Below, piece by piece: positions 16,736-24,927 of a DNA stretch of 64,000 bases (position 1 is the stretch's first letter; each line of letters starts with the position of its first letter). A program made the position numbers and the translations under genes. The stretch is from assembly GCF_934617235.1 (NCBI RefSeq), contig NZ_CAKTTZ010000001.1, positions 70,929-134,928 on the forward strand, written 5' to 3'. The DNA is from an uncultured Ellagibacter sp. GTDB taxonomy: Bacteria > Actinomycetota > Coriobacteriia > Coriobacteriales > Eggerthellaceae. Below the pieces are notes generated by a model that did not search any database, was not told the DNA's origin, and saw only the letters and a list, made by a program, of their open reading frames with translations.

Positions 16736-17323
16736 ATGAATTACCACATCGCATCGTTTAAGGCAGCTTACGGCACCTCGTCGCAGATTCCCGAGTCGAC
16801 CCGACCCGAAGTGTCATTCGCGGGGCGCTCGAACGTGGGGAAGTCGTCCCTTCTGAACAAGCTGATGTATCGCAAAGGCCTGGCCAAGGTGTCGCAGACA
16901 CCTGGCAAGACAGCCACAATCAACTTCTACGATGTCGACGGCACCGATTTTGTCGACCTGCCCGGATACGGCTATGCGAAGGTGGCAAAATCCGAGAAGG
17001 GCCGCTGGTCGGAGCTGATCGAGGGCTACTTCAATCAGGATCGCCGCTTTGCGTTGGTGGTGTCGCTTGTTGATATCCGCCACGACCCCTCGGCGCTTGA
17101 CGTGCATATGTCGAAGTTCCTCTGGGAAAACGACTTTCCCTTCGCTATCGCCCTCACAAAAGCCGACAAGCTCTCGAAGCAAGCGGCCGCCAGGCAGGCG
17201 TCTGCCATTCGCAAAAAGCTCGACCTGCCGAAGGACATCCCCTTCGTGGTGACGTCTTCCTCGAATGGCACGGGCATCGACGAGCTGCGCCGCTTGATCG
17301 ATTCTTACGTCGCCGAAGCCTAG
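16736..17323 (+). CDS. engB: Ribosome-biogenesis GTPase EngB/YsxC
   Basis: A 195-residue TRAFAC-class GTPase needed for large-subunit assembly. G1 is GRSNVGKSS (residues about 32-40), G2 lies around TPGKTATINFY, G3 is DLPGYGYAKVAK, G4 is TKADK and G5 is VTSSSNGTG. Length and motif order match EngB. GAGAGG precedes the ATG by eight bases. It is followed at about 100 bases by a glycosyltransferase gene on the same strand, but no functional link is evident. Confidence 0.96.
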   Translation: MNYHIASFKAAYGTSSQIPESTRPEVSFAGRSNVGKSSLLNKLMYRKGLAKVSQTPGKTATINFYDVDGTDFVDLPGYGYAKVAKSEKGRWSELIEGYFNQDRRFALVVSLVDIRHDPSALDVHMSKFLWENDFPFAIALTKADKLSKQAAARQASAIRKKLDLPKDIPFVVTSSSNGTGIDELRRLIDSYVAEA

Positions 17324-17422
17324 AGCCGCTGAAAACACGAGAAGAGCACGCGCGAGAACTTTGAGGTGAACAGCACCGATGGACCCACTGCTAAGTTGCC
17401 GCGATTTTGGAGGGGACGACGT

Positions 17423-18649
17423 ATGAATATCCTGGTCATCACCGCGCAAAAGCCCGACAGCACCGGAAGCGGCGTCTATGTCGCCGAAACGGTGCGCGCA
17501 CTGTCGTTGGCAGGGCACAACATCTCGCTCGTCGCCGGCATCGACACCGACGACGATGTAGCCCTTCCCGAAGGCGTCGCCTTCCACCCCGTGCGGTTCC
17601 GCACGCCCGAGCTGCCCTTTCCCGTTTGCGGCATGAGCGACCAGATGCCTTATGAGGCGACGCGTTATCGCGATATGACGCCCGAAATGTGTGAACAGTT
17701 CAATCAGGCATTTGAACAGGCGATTCGAGAAGCTTGCGAAGAGCGATTCCCCGATGTGGTGCTCTGCCATCATCTGTATCTAGTATGCGGCGTCGCCGTG
17801 CGATGCGTGCAGGATGTCGCCGCGAAGATTGATCGTGTGTGCCCGAGCGTACGTGGCATCTGTCATAGCACCGACCTGCGACAGATGGGGAAGCACTCGC
17901 TCGAGCGCGAGTTCATCATCGCAGGCGCTCAAGAGCTCGACTGCATCTTCGCGCTGCACGAAGCTCAGAAGCGCGAAATAGTGGAGATGTACGGCGTGCC
18001 CGAGGAGCGCGTGCGCGTCGTAGGGTCTGGCTACAACGACGAGCTTTTCAACCAGGAGGGTCGCGCGCCGCGGGTCGAGAGAGCACCCGTCCATGTGCTC
18101 TACGTCGGCAAGATTTGGCGGAAGAAGGGCACCGAAAGCCTTATCCGCTGCGCTCGTTATTTGAATACGACACCAAGCAGCATCACGTTCAACCTGGTCG
18201 GAGGCCATAATGATGAGCGCGAGTTTGCCGAATTGCGCGCACAGGGCGACGCCTCTCCCTATCGGTTCGACTTTCACGGCAAAGTCGAACAAGAGCGGCT
18301 TTTGGGAGCATATCGCGAAGCCGATGTGTTCGTGCTGCCGTCGTTTTTCGAAGGTCTGCCGCTCGTGGTGATCGAGGCGCTTGCCTGCGGATGCAAGGCC
18401 GTGGTAACCGATTTGCCTGGTATCCGTCCTTGGGTCGCCGAGAACATTCCCGCAGCGCCCGTGTGGTATGTCGAGCCCCCGCGCATGGAAAGCGTCGATG
18501 AGCCTATGGCGGATGACCTGCCAGCCTTCGAGCAGCACCTTGCCAAAGCGATTGACGAGGCCGCAGCAGCGCCTGCGCCGCGCGCTGCCGATTTCGAGGG
18601 AATCGAACGTGTGACCTGGTCGGGGCTCGCGAAAAAGCTGATTGCTTAA
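17423..18649 (+). CDS. GT4-family glycosyltransferase
   Basis: A 408-residue GT-B glycosyltransferase. The N-terminal acceptor lobe begins MNILVITAQKPDSTGSGVY with the Gly-rich loop. The C-terminal donor lobe has VLYVGKIWRKKGTESLI and the E-x7-E region FEGLPLVVIEALACG, followed by KAVVTDLPGIRPW. The ATG at 17423 is chosen for GGAGGGG nine bases upstream; the frame is open to 17366 but has no site there. The sugar and acceptor are unknown. A flippase gene lies 2 kb away on the other strand, so a role in a surface glycan is plausible but not shown. Confidence 0.85.
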   Translation: MNILVITAQKPDSTGSGVYVAETVRALSLAGHNISLVAGIDTDDDVALPEGVAFHPVRFRTPELPFPVCGMSDQMPYEATRYRDMTPEMCEQFNQAFEQAIREACEERFPDVVLCHHLYLVCGVAVRCVQDVAAKIDRVCPSVRGICHSTDLRQMGKHSLEREFIIAGAQELDCIFALHEAQKREIVEMYGVPEERVRVVGSGYNDELFNQEGRAPRVERAPVHVLYVGKIWRKKGTESLIRCARYLNTTPSSITFNLVGGHNDEREFAELRAQGDASPYRFDFHGKVEQERLLGAYREADVFVLPSFFEGLPLVVIEALACGCKAVVTDLPGIRPWVAENIPAAPVWYVEPPRMESVDEPMADDLPAFEQHLAKAIDEAAAAPAPRAADFEGIERVTWSGLAKKLIA

Positions 18650-18681
18650 CGATAAACCTAAGCACATAGCCCGCACGGCAT

Positions 18682-18711
18682 AAAGAAAGCGACCTTCCGG
18701 CCGCTTTCTTT
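18682..18711. terminator. Bidirectional terminator between the GT4 gene and guaB
   Basis: AAAGAAAGCG (18682-18691) pairs with CGCTTTCTTT (18702-18711), continued inward by CC/GG around TTCC. The A- and T-rich flanks suit termination in both directions between these converging genes. Confidence 0.85.
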
Positions 18712-18822
18712 ATGGCTCAGCGAACCGCCGAACTACCAGCACTTCGCCCTTTTATCAAAAACCGCGCCAACGGGCGCCCTCGTGCCAACGACGCATTCCG
18801 CAGGCCAATAGCCCGCGAAACC

Positions 18823-20340
18823 CTACCTCATGTTGGAAGCGTAAGGAGCCTTGTCCTTCAGAAGGACGTCGTGCGCGCCGCCCTCGACGATCGACGTGGA
18901 GCTGATCACCGTGAGCTTGGCCTTGTCCTGGAACTCGGGGATGGTAAGCGCGCCGCAGTTGCACATGGTCGACTTGATCTTCAGCAGCGTGACCGCGATG
19001 TTGTCCTTAAGCGGGCCGGCGTAGGGCACGTAGCTGTCGACGCCCTCTTCGAACGACAGGCTCTTCTTGCCGCCCAGGTCGTAACGGCCCCAGTTGCGGG
19101 CACGGGCCGAACCTTCGCCCCAGTACTCCTTCATGTAGGTGCCGTTGACCATGACCTTGGCCGACGGGGACTCGTCGAAGCGGGCGAAGTAGCGGCCCAG
19201 CATGACGAAGTCGGCGCCCATGGCCAGGGCAAGCGAGATGTGGTGGTCGTAGACGATGCCGCCGTCGGAGCAGATGGGCACGTAGATGCCCGTTTCCTTG
19301 AAGTACTCATCGCGCGCCTTGGCAACCTCGATGGTCGCCGTCGCCTGACCGCGACCGATGCCCTTGGTCTCGCGCGTGATGCAGATGGAGCCGCCGCCGA
19401 TACCGATCTTCACGAAGTCAGCGCCCGCCTCGGCCAAGAAGCGGAAGCCCTCGCCGTCGACCACGTTGCCGGCGCCGATCTTCACGGAGTCGCCGTAATG
19501 CTCGCGCACCCACTCGATCGTCATCTTCTGCCAGTCGGAATAGCCCTCGGACGAGTCGATGCACAGCACGTCGGCGCCCGCCTCGACCAGCGCGGGAATG
19601 CGCTCGGCATAGTCGCGGGAGTTGATGCCGGCACCCACGATGTAGCGCTTGTGAGCATCGAGCATTTCGTTGGGGTTCGACTTGTGGGAATCGTAGTCCT
19701 TGCGGAACACCATGTAGGCGAGCGTGTCGTCGTCGTTCACGAGCGGCAGCGAATTCAGCTTGTGATCCCAGATGATATCGTTAGCGACCTTTAAGGAAGT
19801 GTCCGCGGGCGCCACGATCAGCTTCTCGCGCGGAGTCATGAACTCGGAAACCTTCTCGTCGCCGCTCATGCGGGAAAGGCGGTAATCGCGCTCGGTGACC
19901 ACGCCGAGCAGCTTGCCGTGCGCCGTACCGTCATCGGTGACGGGCATGGTGGAGTGGTCGGTTGCCTCTTTCAGAGCCACGACTTCGTTGAGCGTCATAT
20001 CGGGGGAAAGGTTGGCATCGGACTCGACGAAGCCAGCCTTGTAGTCCTTCACACGCTTGACCATGGCAGCTTCCTGCTCGATGGTCTGGTTGCCGTAGAT
20101 GAAGGAAAGGCCGCCCTCGGTGGCAAGGGCCACGGCCATGTTGTCGTCAGAGACGGCGGCCATGATAGCGGACACCATCGGGATGTTCAGCGAAAGCGGG
20201 CACTCCTCTTCGCCCTTGCGATACTTGACGAGCGGCGTTTTCAGGCTGACCGACGCCGGAATGCACGTAGCAGGCGTGTGACCAGGCACCAAAAGATACT
20301 CGTTGAACGTGCGTGACGGCTCGTCATAGTAGTAAGCCAT
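18823..20340 (-). CDS. guaB: Inosine-5'-monophosphate dehydrogenase
   Basis: A 505-residue IMPDH, the NAD-dependent step from IMP to XMP in guanine nucleotide synthesis. An N-terminal barrel segment (LNIPMVSAIMAAVSDDNMAVALATEGG) is followed by paired CBS domains (DHSTMPVTDDGTAHGKLLGVV, then LPLVNDDDTLAYMV). The catalytic loop is visible in VKIGIGGGSICITRE with its cysteine. CSDGGIVYDHHISLALAMGADFVMLG is the phosphate-binding region, and YVPYAGPLKD lies near the C-terminus. AAGGAG lies upstream of the ATG. It is single, with a TATAAT upstream. Confidence 0.96.
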   Translation of the reverse strand: MAYYYDEPSRTFNEYLLVPGHTPATCIPASVSLKTPLVKYRKGEEECPLSLNIPMVSAIMAAVSDDNMAVALATEGGLSFIYGNQTIEQEAAMVKRVKDYKAGFVESDANLSPDMTLNEVVALKEATDHSTMPVTDDGTAHGKLLGVVTERDYRLSRMSGDEKVSEFMTPREKLIVAPADTSLKVANDIIWDHKLNSLPLVNDDDTLAYMVFRKDYDSHKSNPNEMLDAHKRYIVGAGINSRDYAERIPALVEAGADVLCIDSSEGYSDWQKMTIEWVREHYGDSVKIGAGNVVDGEGFRFLAEAGADFVKIGIGGGSICITRETKGIGRGQATATIEVAKARDEYFKETGIYVPICSDGGIVYDHHISLALAMGADFVMLGRYFARFDESPSAKVMVNGTYMKEYWGEGSARARNWGRYDLGGKKSLSFEEGVDSYVPYAGPLKDNIAVTLLKIKSTMCNCGALTIPEFQDKAKLTVISSTSIVEGGAHDVLLKDKAPYASNMR

Positions 20341-20387
20341 GGGGAATATGCTCCTTCGCGAATGGGACGACTATAGTGTTGTTCGAC

Positions 20388-20393
20388 ATTATA
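20388..20393 (-). promoter_or_regulatory. -10 element of guaB
   Basis: On the minus strand TGTCTATAATGTCG contains a perfect TATAAT 48 bases before the guaB ATG. A convincing -35 was not found. Confidence 0.5.
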
Positions 20394-20555
20394 GACACCC
20401 CGTCGCAGCTTGCGCGAGACGCAACGGCGAAATACCCGCGTTTTCGGAGAAATTCCCGCAAGTCGAAACGCGCGAACGGGGGAAGGGGAGCGCGACGCGG
20501 CCTACCTACGCGGGAAGAGGCGCAAAGCCGAACGGAGGACGCGGCGCGGCGCAAC

Positions 20556-22178
20556 CTAGCGACGTGGGGAGCGCGGCGTGCGAGGCTTGGCTGAGGTGTC
20601 GCGGGCACGGCGCCGACGCGCGGACCCCTCGCGCTCGCGCGAACGGCCGGATTCCCCACGCTCCCGTGCGCGGCTTTCCCGCTCGCGAGCAGCACCTTCC
20701 CCATCACGCGCGGGCCCCTCAGCTCGCTCGCCCGAAGCGGCAGCGCGGCGCTCGGAACCCTCGCGCTCGACGGAGTCTTCCCCGGTCGTCACAACGTGCC
20801 CAACCACGCGCGTTGCGTGCGCGGCGGCTTCCTGCTTATCTCGCTCGGCCAAAGCCATACGAACCTTGCCATATTCCCAGACCAGGAGCACAAGCAGGAT
20901 GCACATCACGATGAGATACCCGATGATGGCACCCGGCAGCCCCGTGAAATTCACCAGCAAAACCGGCACGAACAGCGAGAACCCGAACGTGATCAGGTAA
21001 AGCTTCGTCACCGTACGCTGCTGGCGCAACACCGTGACCACCTGGTAGAGGAAATCGATGCAAGCGGTCACGCCGCCGGCGGCAAGCATGATGAAAACGA
21101 GTCCGCGGAACTGCTCGAAATCGATGCCGTAAAGGAAGCTCATAATCGTGATGCCGATCCATCCCATGATGAACGCCATCGCGACGGTAATGCCCAAAAT
21201 CACCGCCACGATCACCACGATGATCATGTCGAATCGCTTGCGCTTTTCGGGGTCGGCCCACACGGCGGCCATCTTCACGAGCATCGGCTTGTAGATAAGC
21301 TGCGCGGTGAGTAGGATGCCCATGGCCGGGAAGTAGAGTACGTTGTAGTAGAGCTGGTTGTCGTAGGAAAGCACGCCCTCCATGACGAACTTCGGCATGT
21401 TGTCGATGAGCGAGTAGAGGAACAGCGCTACGAACAACGGGGCGCACTGTTTGAACAGCGTGACGACGCTGTCGAAGTTCACGCGCGCCGACCTGGGCGT
21501 TTCCCAAATGGCAAGCGGCAAGGTGAGCACGATGAACGAAATGCCAGCGGCGACGGCCATGGCGATGCACGAAACGCTGACACTGCGCGTGATGAACAGC
21601 GCGACGGAGAACACCACAAGCACGAGCACCGAACGGAATGCCTGCGAGATACCCGCGAGATAGAGCTTGTCCTTCTGCTGAAGGCGTCCCTCGTAGACGT
21701 CGGCTAAGCCATCGACCATCTTGTAGACGTACACGCCCATGCTGATCGTGAACATTTCGCCCGCGTATCCCCTGATGGCGCAATATATCCACCCGACGAT
21801 GAGCATCGCCGCGCAGGTGATCCAACGGTTGATCTGGTAATCCGAGAACGAATGCGCCTCGTCCAAGTCGGAAATCTGGTAGGTGCGCACGCCGTAATTC
21901 GCGAGGATCATGAGCAGCGAGCCCGTCACGAATGCAAGCGAGAACATGCCGGCGAGCTCCACGCCCGCAAGCTGCGTCACCACGATGGTGAGGACGGGGA
22001 ACACCATGCCCCACGCGCTCGTGCCGATTGTGTTACATATATAGTCGCGCGTCGTGCGGTGCGAGGCATACTCGGCCGGCTGATCGGCGAGCTCGCCTTC
22101 GGTTACCGCCCCCAAAAGACGGTTGCACCAACCGTTGATAGCGCGTGTGAGGAAAAATTTATTCGGGTCGAATGCCAT
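20556..22178 (-). CDS. MOP-superfamily polysaccharide flippase with charged C-terminal tail
   Basis: A 540-residue membrane protein with about twelve to fourteen hydrophobic helices (residues about 55-450), like the Wzx/MurJ-type lipid-linked glycan flippases. Landmarks are NTIGTSAWGMVFPVLTIVVT, NYGVRTYQISD, MVDGLADVYEGRLQQKDKLY and the late LPGAIIGYLIVMCILLVLLV. The last ~70 residues are almost only Arg, Glu, Ala, Ser and Gly (ERESRARERGESGRS), a low-complexity cytosolic tail encoded by GC-rich repetitive DNA. The exported glycan is unknown. The start at 22178 has no strong ribosome site; a start slightly downstream is possible. Confidence 0.78.
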   Translation of the reverse strand: MAFDPNKFFLTRAINGWCNRLLGAVTEGELADQPAEYASHRTTRDYICNTIGTSAWGMVFPVLTIVVTQLAGVELAGMFSLAFVTGSLLMILANYGVRTYQISDLDEAHSFSDYQINRWITCAAMLIVGWIYCAIRGYAGEMFTISMGVYVYKMVDGLADVYEGRLQQKDKLYLAGISQAFRSVLVLVVFSVALFITRSVSVSCIAMAVAAGISFIVLTLPLAIWETPRSARVNFDSVVTLFKQCAPLFVALFLYSLIDNMPKFVMEGVLSYDNQLYYNVLYFPAMGILLTAQLIYKPMLVKMAAVWADPEKRKRFDMIIVVIVAVILGITVAMAFIMGWIGITIMSFLYGIDFEQFRGLVFIMLAAGGVTACIDFLYQVVTVLRQQRTVTKLYLITFGFSLFVPVLLVNFTGLPGAIIGYLIVMCILLVLLVWEYGKVRMALAERDKQEAAAHATRVVGHVVTTGEDSVEREGSERRAAASGERAEGPARDGEGAARERESRARERGESGRSREREGSARRRRARDTSAKPRTPRSPRR

Positions 22179-22271
22179 GGAATCGCGCGTGCTGTCCCTT
22201 CGTGTCGTGTCTCATCCAAGGATTATAGAAGCGTCTTCTTCGCACTTCGCCAATTTGCACAGAAAGCCAAG

Positions 22272-22299
22272 AAGCCGAGCCCCCGGGAGGACTCGGCTT
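22272..22299 (-). terminator. Terminator of the rubrerythrin gene
   Basis: AAGCCGAG (22272-22279) and CTCGGCTT (22292-22299) form an 8-bp stem with a 12-nt GC-rich loop. Reading on the minus strand the stem is followed by CTTGGCTTTCTGTG. It lies about 95 bases after the rubrerythrin stop. Confidence 0.65.
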
Positions 22300-22303
22300 C
22301 GTG

Positions 22304-22319
22304 TGTTTCACGTGGAACG
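22304..22319. other. parS-like site, degenerate
   Basis: TGTTTCACGTGGAACG matches the known bacterial parS consensus TGTTTCACGTGAAACA at 14 of 16 positions. It lies in an intergenic gap next to the terminator. A better match occurs at 48705-48720. ParB binding here is inference. Confidence 0.45.
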
Positions 22320-22393
22320 CGCGGGGTGCGCTCGCGCTCGCATGACACTGCGGCAGCCCGCTCGCCGCGAGTCACGCGCGTCAAACCATGCGA

Positions 22394-23002
22394 CTAGAAG
22401 CGCTGGAACTTCGCCTTCGGAGCGCCGCAGATCGGGCACTTCTCGAAATCCTCGCCCTTGTGGATGTAGCCGCAGCCCGGGCAGAGGTAGTACGCGTCGT
22501 CATCAGCGGCGTCGATGTTGTTGTAAGCCTCGAGGTACTTCTCAGCGTGAACAGCCTCGGCGAGCTTTGCCTTGGTGAACACCTTGACAGCCTTGGCGTG
22601 GCCCTCTTCCTGCGCCTTCTTGATGAAGGTGGGGTACATGTCGGAGGTCTCGAAGATCTCGCCGTTGGCGGAGGCGATCAGGTTGAGGTCGATAGCCTCG
22701 GGAGCCGGAGCCTCGGCGGTCGGGCGGACGTAGGAGGGATCTTCGGCTTCAACCAGGGAAGCCTCGAGGTTGATGTGAATCTGCTCGGCGGCAGAGGTAG
22801 CCTCCCACAGGCGTGCGAGCTGGTCGAAGCCCTGCTCCTTCGCGGCCTTGGCGAAGGCGGCGTACTTGGCAGAAGCGCCGGTCTCGCCAGCGACGGCGGC
22901 CTTCAGGTTCTCGAGCGTGGTGCCCGCCTTGGTGGCGGCGTCGGCAACAGCGTTGAAGTTGCTGGAGTTCTCAGCGGTAGGAAGTTCGGTGCGAAGGTTC
23001 AT
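22394..23002 (-). CDS. Rubrerythrin
   Basis: A 202-residue non-haem iron protein of peroxide defence in anaerobes. The N-terminal four-helix ferritin-like domain carries the di-iron ligands in LKAAVAGETGASAKYAAFA, EQIHINLE and KLAEAVHAEKY. The last 40 residues are a rubredoxin-like domain with CPGCGYIHKG and CPICGAPKAKFQRF, the Fe(SCys)4 site. It would pass electrons from a reductase to H2O2. AGAGGGG precedes the ATG. The perfect inverted repeat at 23050-23074, 48 bases upstream, suggests control by a Fur/PerR-type repressor. Confidence 0.95.
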   Translation of the reverse strand: MNLRTELPTAENSSNFNAVADAATKAGTTLENLKAAVAGETGASAKYAAFAKAAKEQGFDQLARLWEATSAAEQIHINLEASLVEAEDPSYVRPTAEAPAPEAIDLNLIASANGEIFETSDMYPTFIKKAQEEGHAKAVKVFTKAKLAEAVHAEKYLEAYNNIDAADDDAYYLCPGCGYIHKGEDFEKCPICGAPKAKFQRF

Positions 23003-23049
23003 AACGTGCCCCTCTCAATTGTTCTTGCTAACTGTTTTGTTAACCTCGT

Positions 23050-23074
23050 CTTATTGAGAATTTATCTCAATAAG
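23050..23074. promoter_or_regulatory. Perfect 10-bp inverted repeat upstream of rubrerythrin
   Basis: CTTATTGAGA (23050-23059) and TCTCAATAAG (23065-23074) are exact reverse complements around ATTTA. The symmetric, AT-rich site with TGAGA/TCTCA halves is in the promoter region and resembles Fur/PerR-family operators, although I cannot assign the protein. Confidence 0.65.
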
Positions 23075-23174
23075 GAACTATACTCAGTTCCCGACCTGTT
23101 CGCAAGTCGCGCAAGCCGCATTCGCTTGCAATTCGCAGAACGTTCACATCCGCCGAGGCGCAGGCGTCGTGCAC

Positions 23175-23180
23175 TATAAT
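23175..23180 (+). promoter_or_regulatory. -10 element of the M18 peptidase gene
   Basis: A perfect TATAAT lies 47 bases before the ATG at 23227, preceded by GTGCAC. No clear -35. Confidence 0.45.
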
Positions 23181-23226
23181 TGGCCGCATCACGATACGCC
23201 TTGGACAACACGAAAGGCTGAAGGAC

Positions 23227-24666
23227 ATGGAACACGAAGTAGCTTGGAAGAAATACGACGAGGTCGACCTCGAGGCTCTTGAGGGACTGGCCAGCAATTA
23301 CATCGACTTCATTTCGGAGAACAAAACCGAGCGGCGCTGCGCTGCGACCGCCATCCGCATGACAGAGGAAGCGGGCTACGTCTCGCTCGCCGACGCCGTC
23401 CGCGAAGGGCGCGCGCTTTCTGCGGGCGACAAGGTATGGGCGCACTCCCACGGCAAGGCCCTCATCCTGGTGCAGCTGGGCAGCAAGCCTTTAAGCGAGG
23501 GCATGAACATCCTGGGCGCGCACATCGACAGCCCGCGCCTCGACCTAAAGCAGAACCCGCTCTACGAGAGCAACGGTTTCGCGCTGCTGGACACGCACTA
23601 TTACGGCGGCATCAAGAACTACCAGTGGGTTACCCTCCCGCTCGCCATGCAGGGCGTCATCGCGAAGAAGGACGGCACGGTCGTGGACGTGAATGTGGGC
23701 GACGACGAGGAAGATCCCGTCTTCTGCGTGTCTGACCTGCTCATTCACCTTGCAAGCCAGCAGATGGACAAGAAGGGCAACAAGATTGTCGAAGGCGAGG
23801 ACTTAGACATCCTCATCGGCAACCGCCCGCTTTCCATCAATGGCGAAGGCGAGGACGGCGAGGACGCGAAAGGCAAGGACACTGAGAATAAAGACGTCGC
23901 CAAGGAGCCGGTGAAGGCCTTTGCGCTGAAGCTTCTGGCTGACAAGTACGGCATCGAGGAAGAGGACTTCCTTTCCGCGGAAATCGAGATGGTGCCAGCA
24001 GGACGTGCCCGTGAGCTGGGATTCGACCGCAGCATGGTCATCGGCTACGGGCAGGACGACCGCGTGTGCGCCTACACCTCACTCGTCGCGCAGCTCGAGG
24101 CGCCAGCGAATCTGGCGAAGACGGCTGTTACCGTACTCGTCGACAAGGAGGAGATCGGCAGCGTGGGCGCCACCGGTATGGCGTCGAACTTCTTCGAGAA
24201 CACCATCGCCGAGATTATGGAACTTGCCGGCGAAGGCGGGATGCTCCCGCTGCGACGTGCTCTTTCCGCGTCGAGCATGCTCTCTTCCGATGTCTCGGCC
24301 GGCTTTGACCCCGCCTACGCGAGCGTGTTCGAGCCGAAGAACGCGGCGTTTCTCGGGCGCGGACTCGTGTTCAACAAATACACGGGCGCCCGCGGGAAGA
24401 GCGGCAGCAATGACGCAAGCGCGGAATATGTGGCGCGCGTACGTCGCGTGATGGACGACGCGGGCGTGTCGTTCCAGACCGCTGAGCTGGGCAAAGTCGA
24501 TACGGGCGGCGGCGGAACGATTGCGTACCTGCCCGCGAAGTACGGCATGGACGTCATCGACTCGGGCGTCGCCGTGCTTTCCATGCACGCGCCTTGGGAA
24601 GTGACGAGCAAGGCCGATATCTACGAGGCCTACAAAGGCTACCTGGCGTTTCTAAAGAACGCATAA
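23227..24666 (+). CDS. M18-family aminopeptidase
   Basis: A 479-residue zinc metallo-aminopeptidase of the M18 (ApeB/aspartyl aminopeptidase) family. The first metal-binding region is LGAHIDSPRLDLKQNPLYES (residues about 96-115). DTHYYGGIKNYQW follows, the catalytic glutamates lie in LVDKEEIGSVGATGM, and the last metal histidine is probably in AVLSMHAPWEV. An insert near residues 195-222 is charged and Lys/Glu/Asp-rich (GEGEDGEDAKGKDTENKD). It probably works in cytosolic peptide turnover. GAAGGAC precedes the ATG closely. The gene ends at a strong terminator. Confidence 0.92.
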   Translation: MEHEVAWKKYDEVDLEALEGLASNYIDFISENKTERRCAATAIRMTEEAGYVSLADAVREGRALSAGDKVWAHSHGKALILVQLGSKPLSEGMNILGAHIDSPRLDLKQNPLYESNGFALLDTHYYGGIKNYQWVTLPLAMQGVIAKKDGTVVDVNVGDDEEDPVFCVSDLLIHLASQQMDKKGNKIVEGEDLDILIGNRPLSINGEGEDGEDAKGKDTENKDVAKEPVKAFALKLLADKYGIEEEDFLSAEIEMVPAGRARELGFDRSMVIGYGQDDRVCAYTSLVAQLEAPANLAKTAVTVLVDKEEIGSVGATGMASNFFENTIAEIMELAGEGGMLPLRRALSASSMLSSDVSAGFDPAYASVFEPKNAAFLGRGLVFNKYTGARGKSGSNDASAEYVARVRRVMDDAGVSFQTAELGKVDTGGGGTIAYLPAKYGMDVIDSGVAVLSMHAPWEVTSKADIYEAYKGYLAFLKNA

Positions 24667-24677
24667 AGGCGAGAAGG

Positions 24678-24717
24678 CTGTCGGCGGCCGCGAAGCGAGG
24701 GACGCTGCCGCCGACAG
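24678..24717 (+). terminator. First hairpin after the M18 gene
   Basis: CTGTCGGCGGC (24678-24688) and GCCGCCGACAG (24707-24717) are exact 11-bp arms around an 18-nt loop. No T run follows; it may be a processing or pausing hairpin before the true terminator. Confidence 0.5.
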
Positions 24718-24816
24718 GTGGTGGCGTCCGCTGAGCGGGAAGCTGGCTGCCAGACTTGCCGGCGAACTGAACACGCCTGCGGCGAAGGCCAGCCCACAGG
24801 CATGCCGCGGAACGAA

Positions 24817-24849
24817 ACGGGCTGCTCAGTCAGGCTGAGCAGCCCGTTT
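24817..24849 (+). terminator. Rho-independent terminator
   Basis: CGGGCTGCTCAG and CTGAGCAGCCCG form a perfect 12-bp stem with a 5-nt loop, followed by TTTT. It separates the M18 gene from the converging ATPase gene. Confidence 0.9.
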
Positions 24850-24927
24850 TAGATTCGCAGGGGAGAGCAAGCGAATCATGATAATATCCCGACTCGCATT
24901 CACTTACTTGAAACACGAGAAACATCT

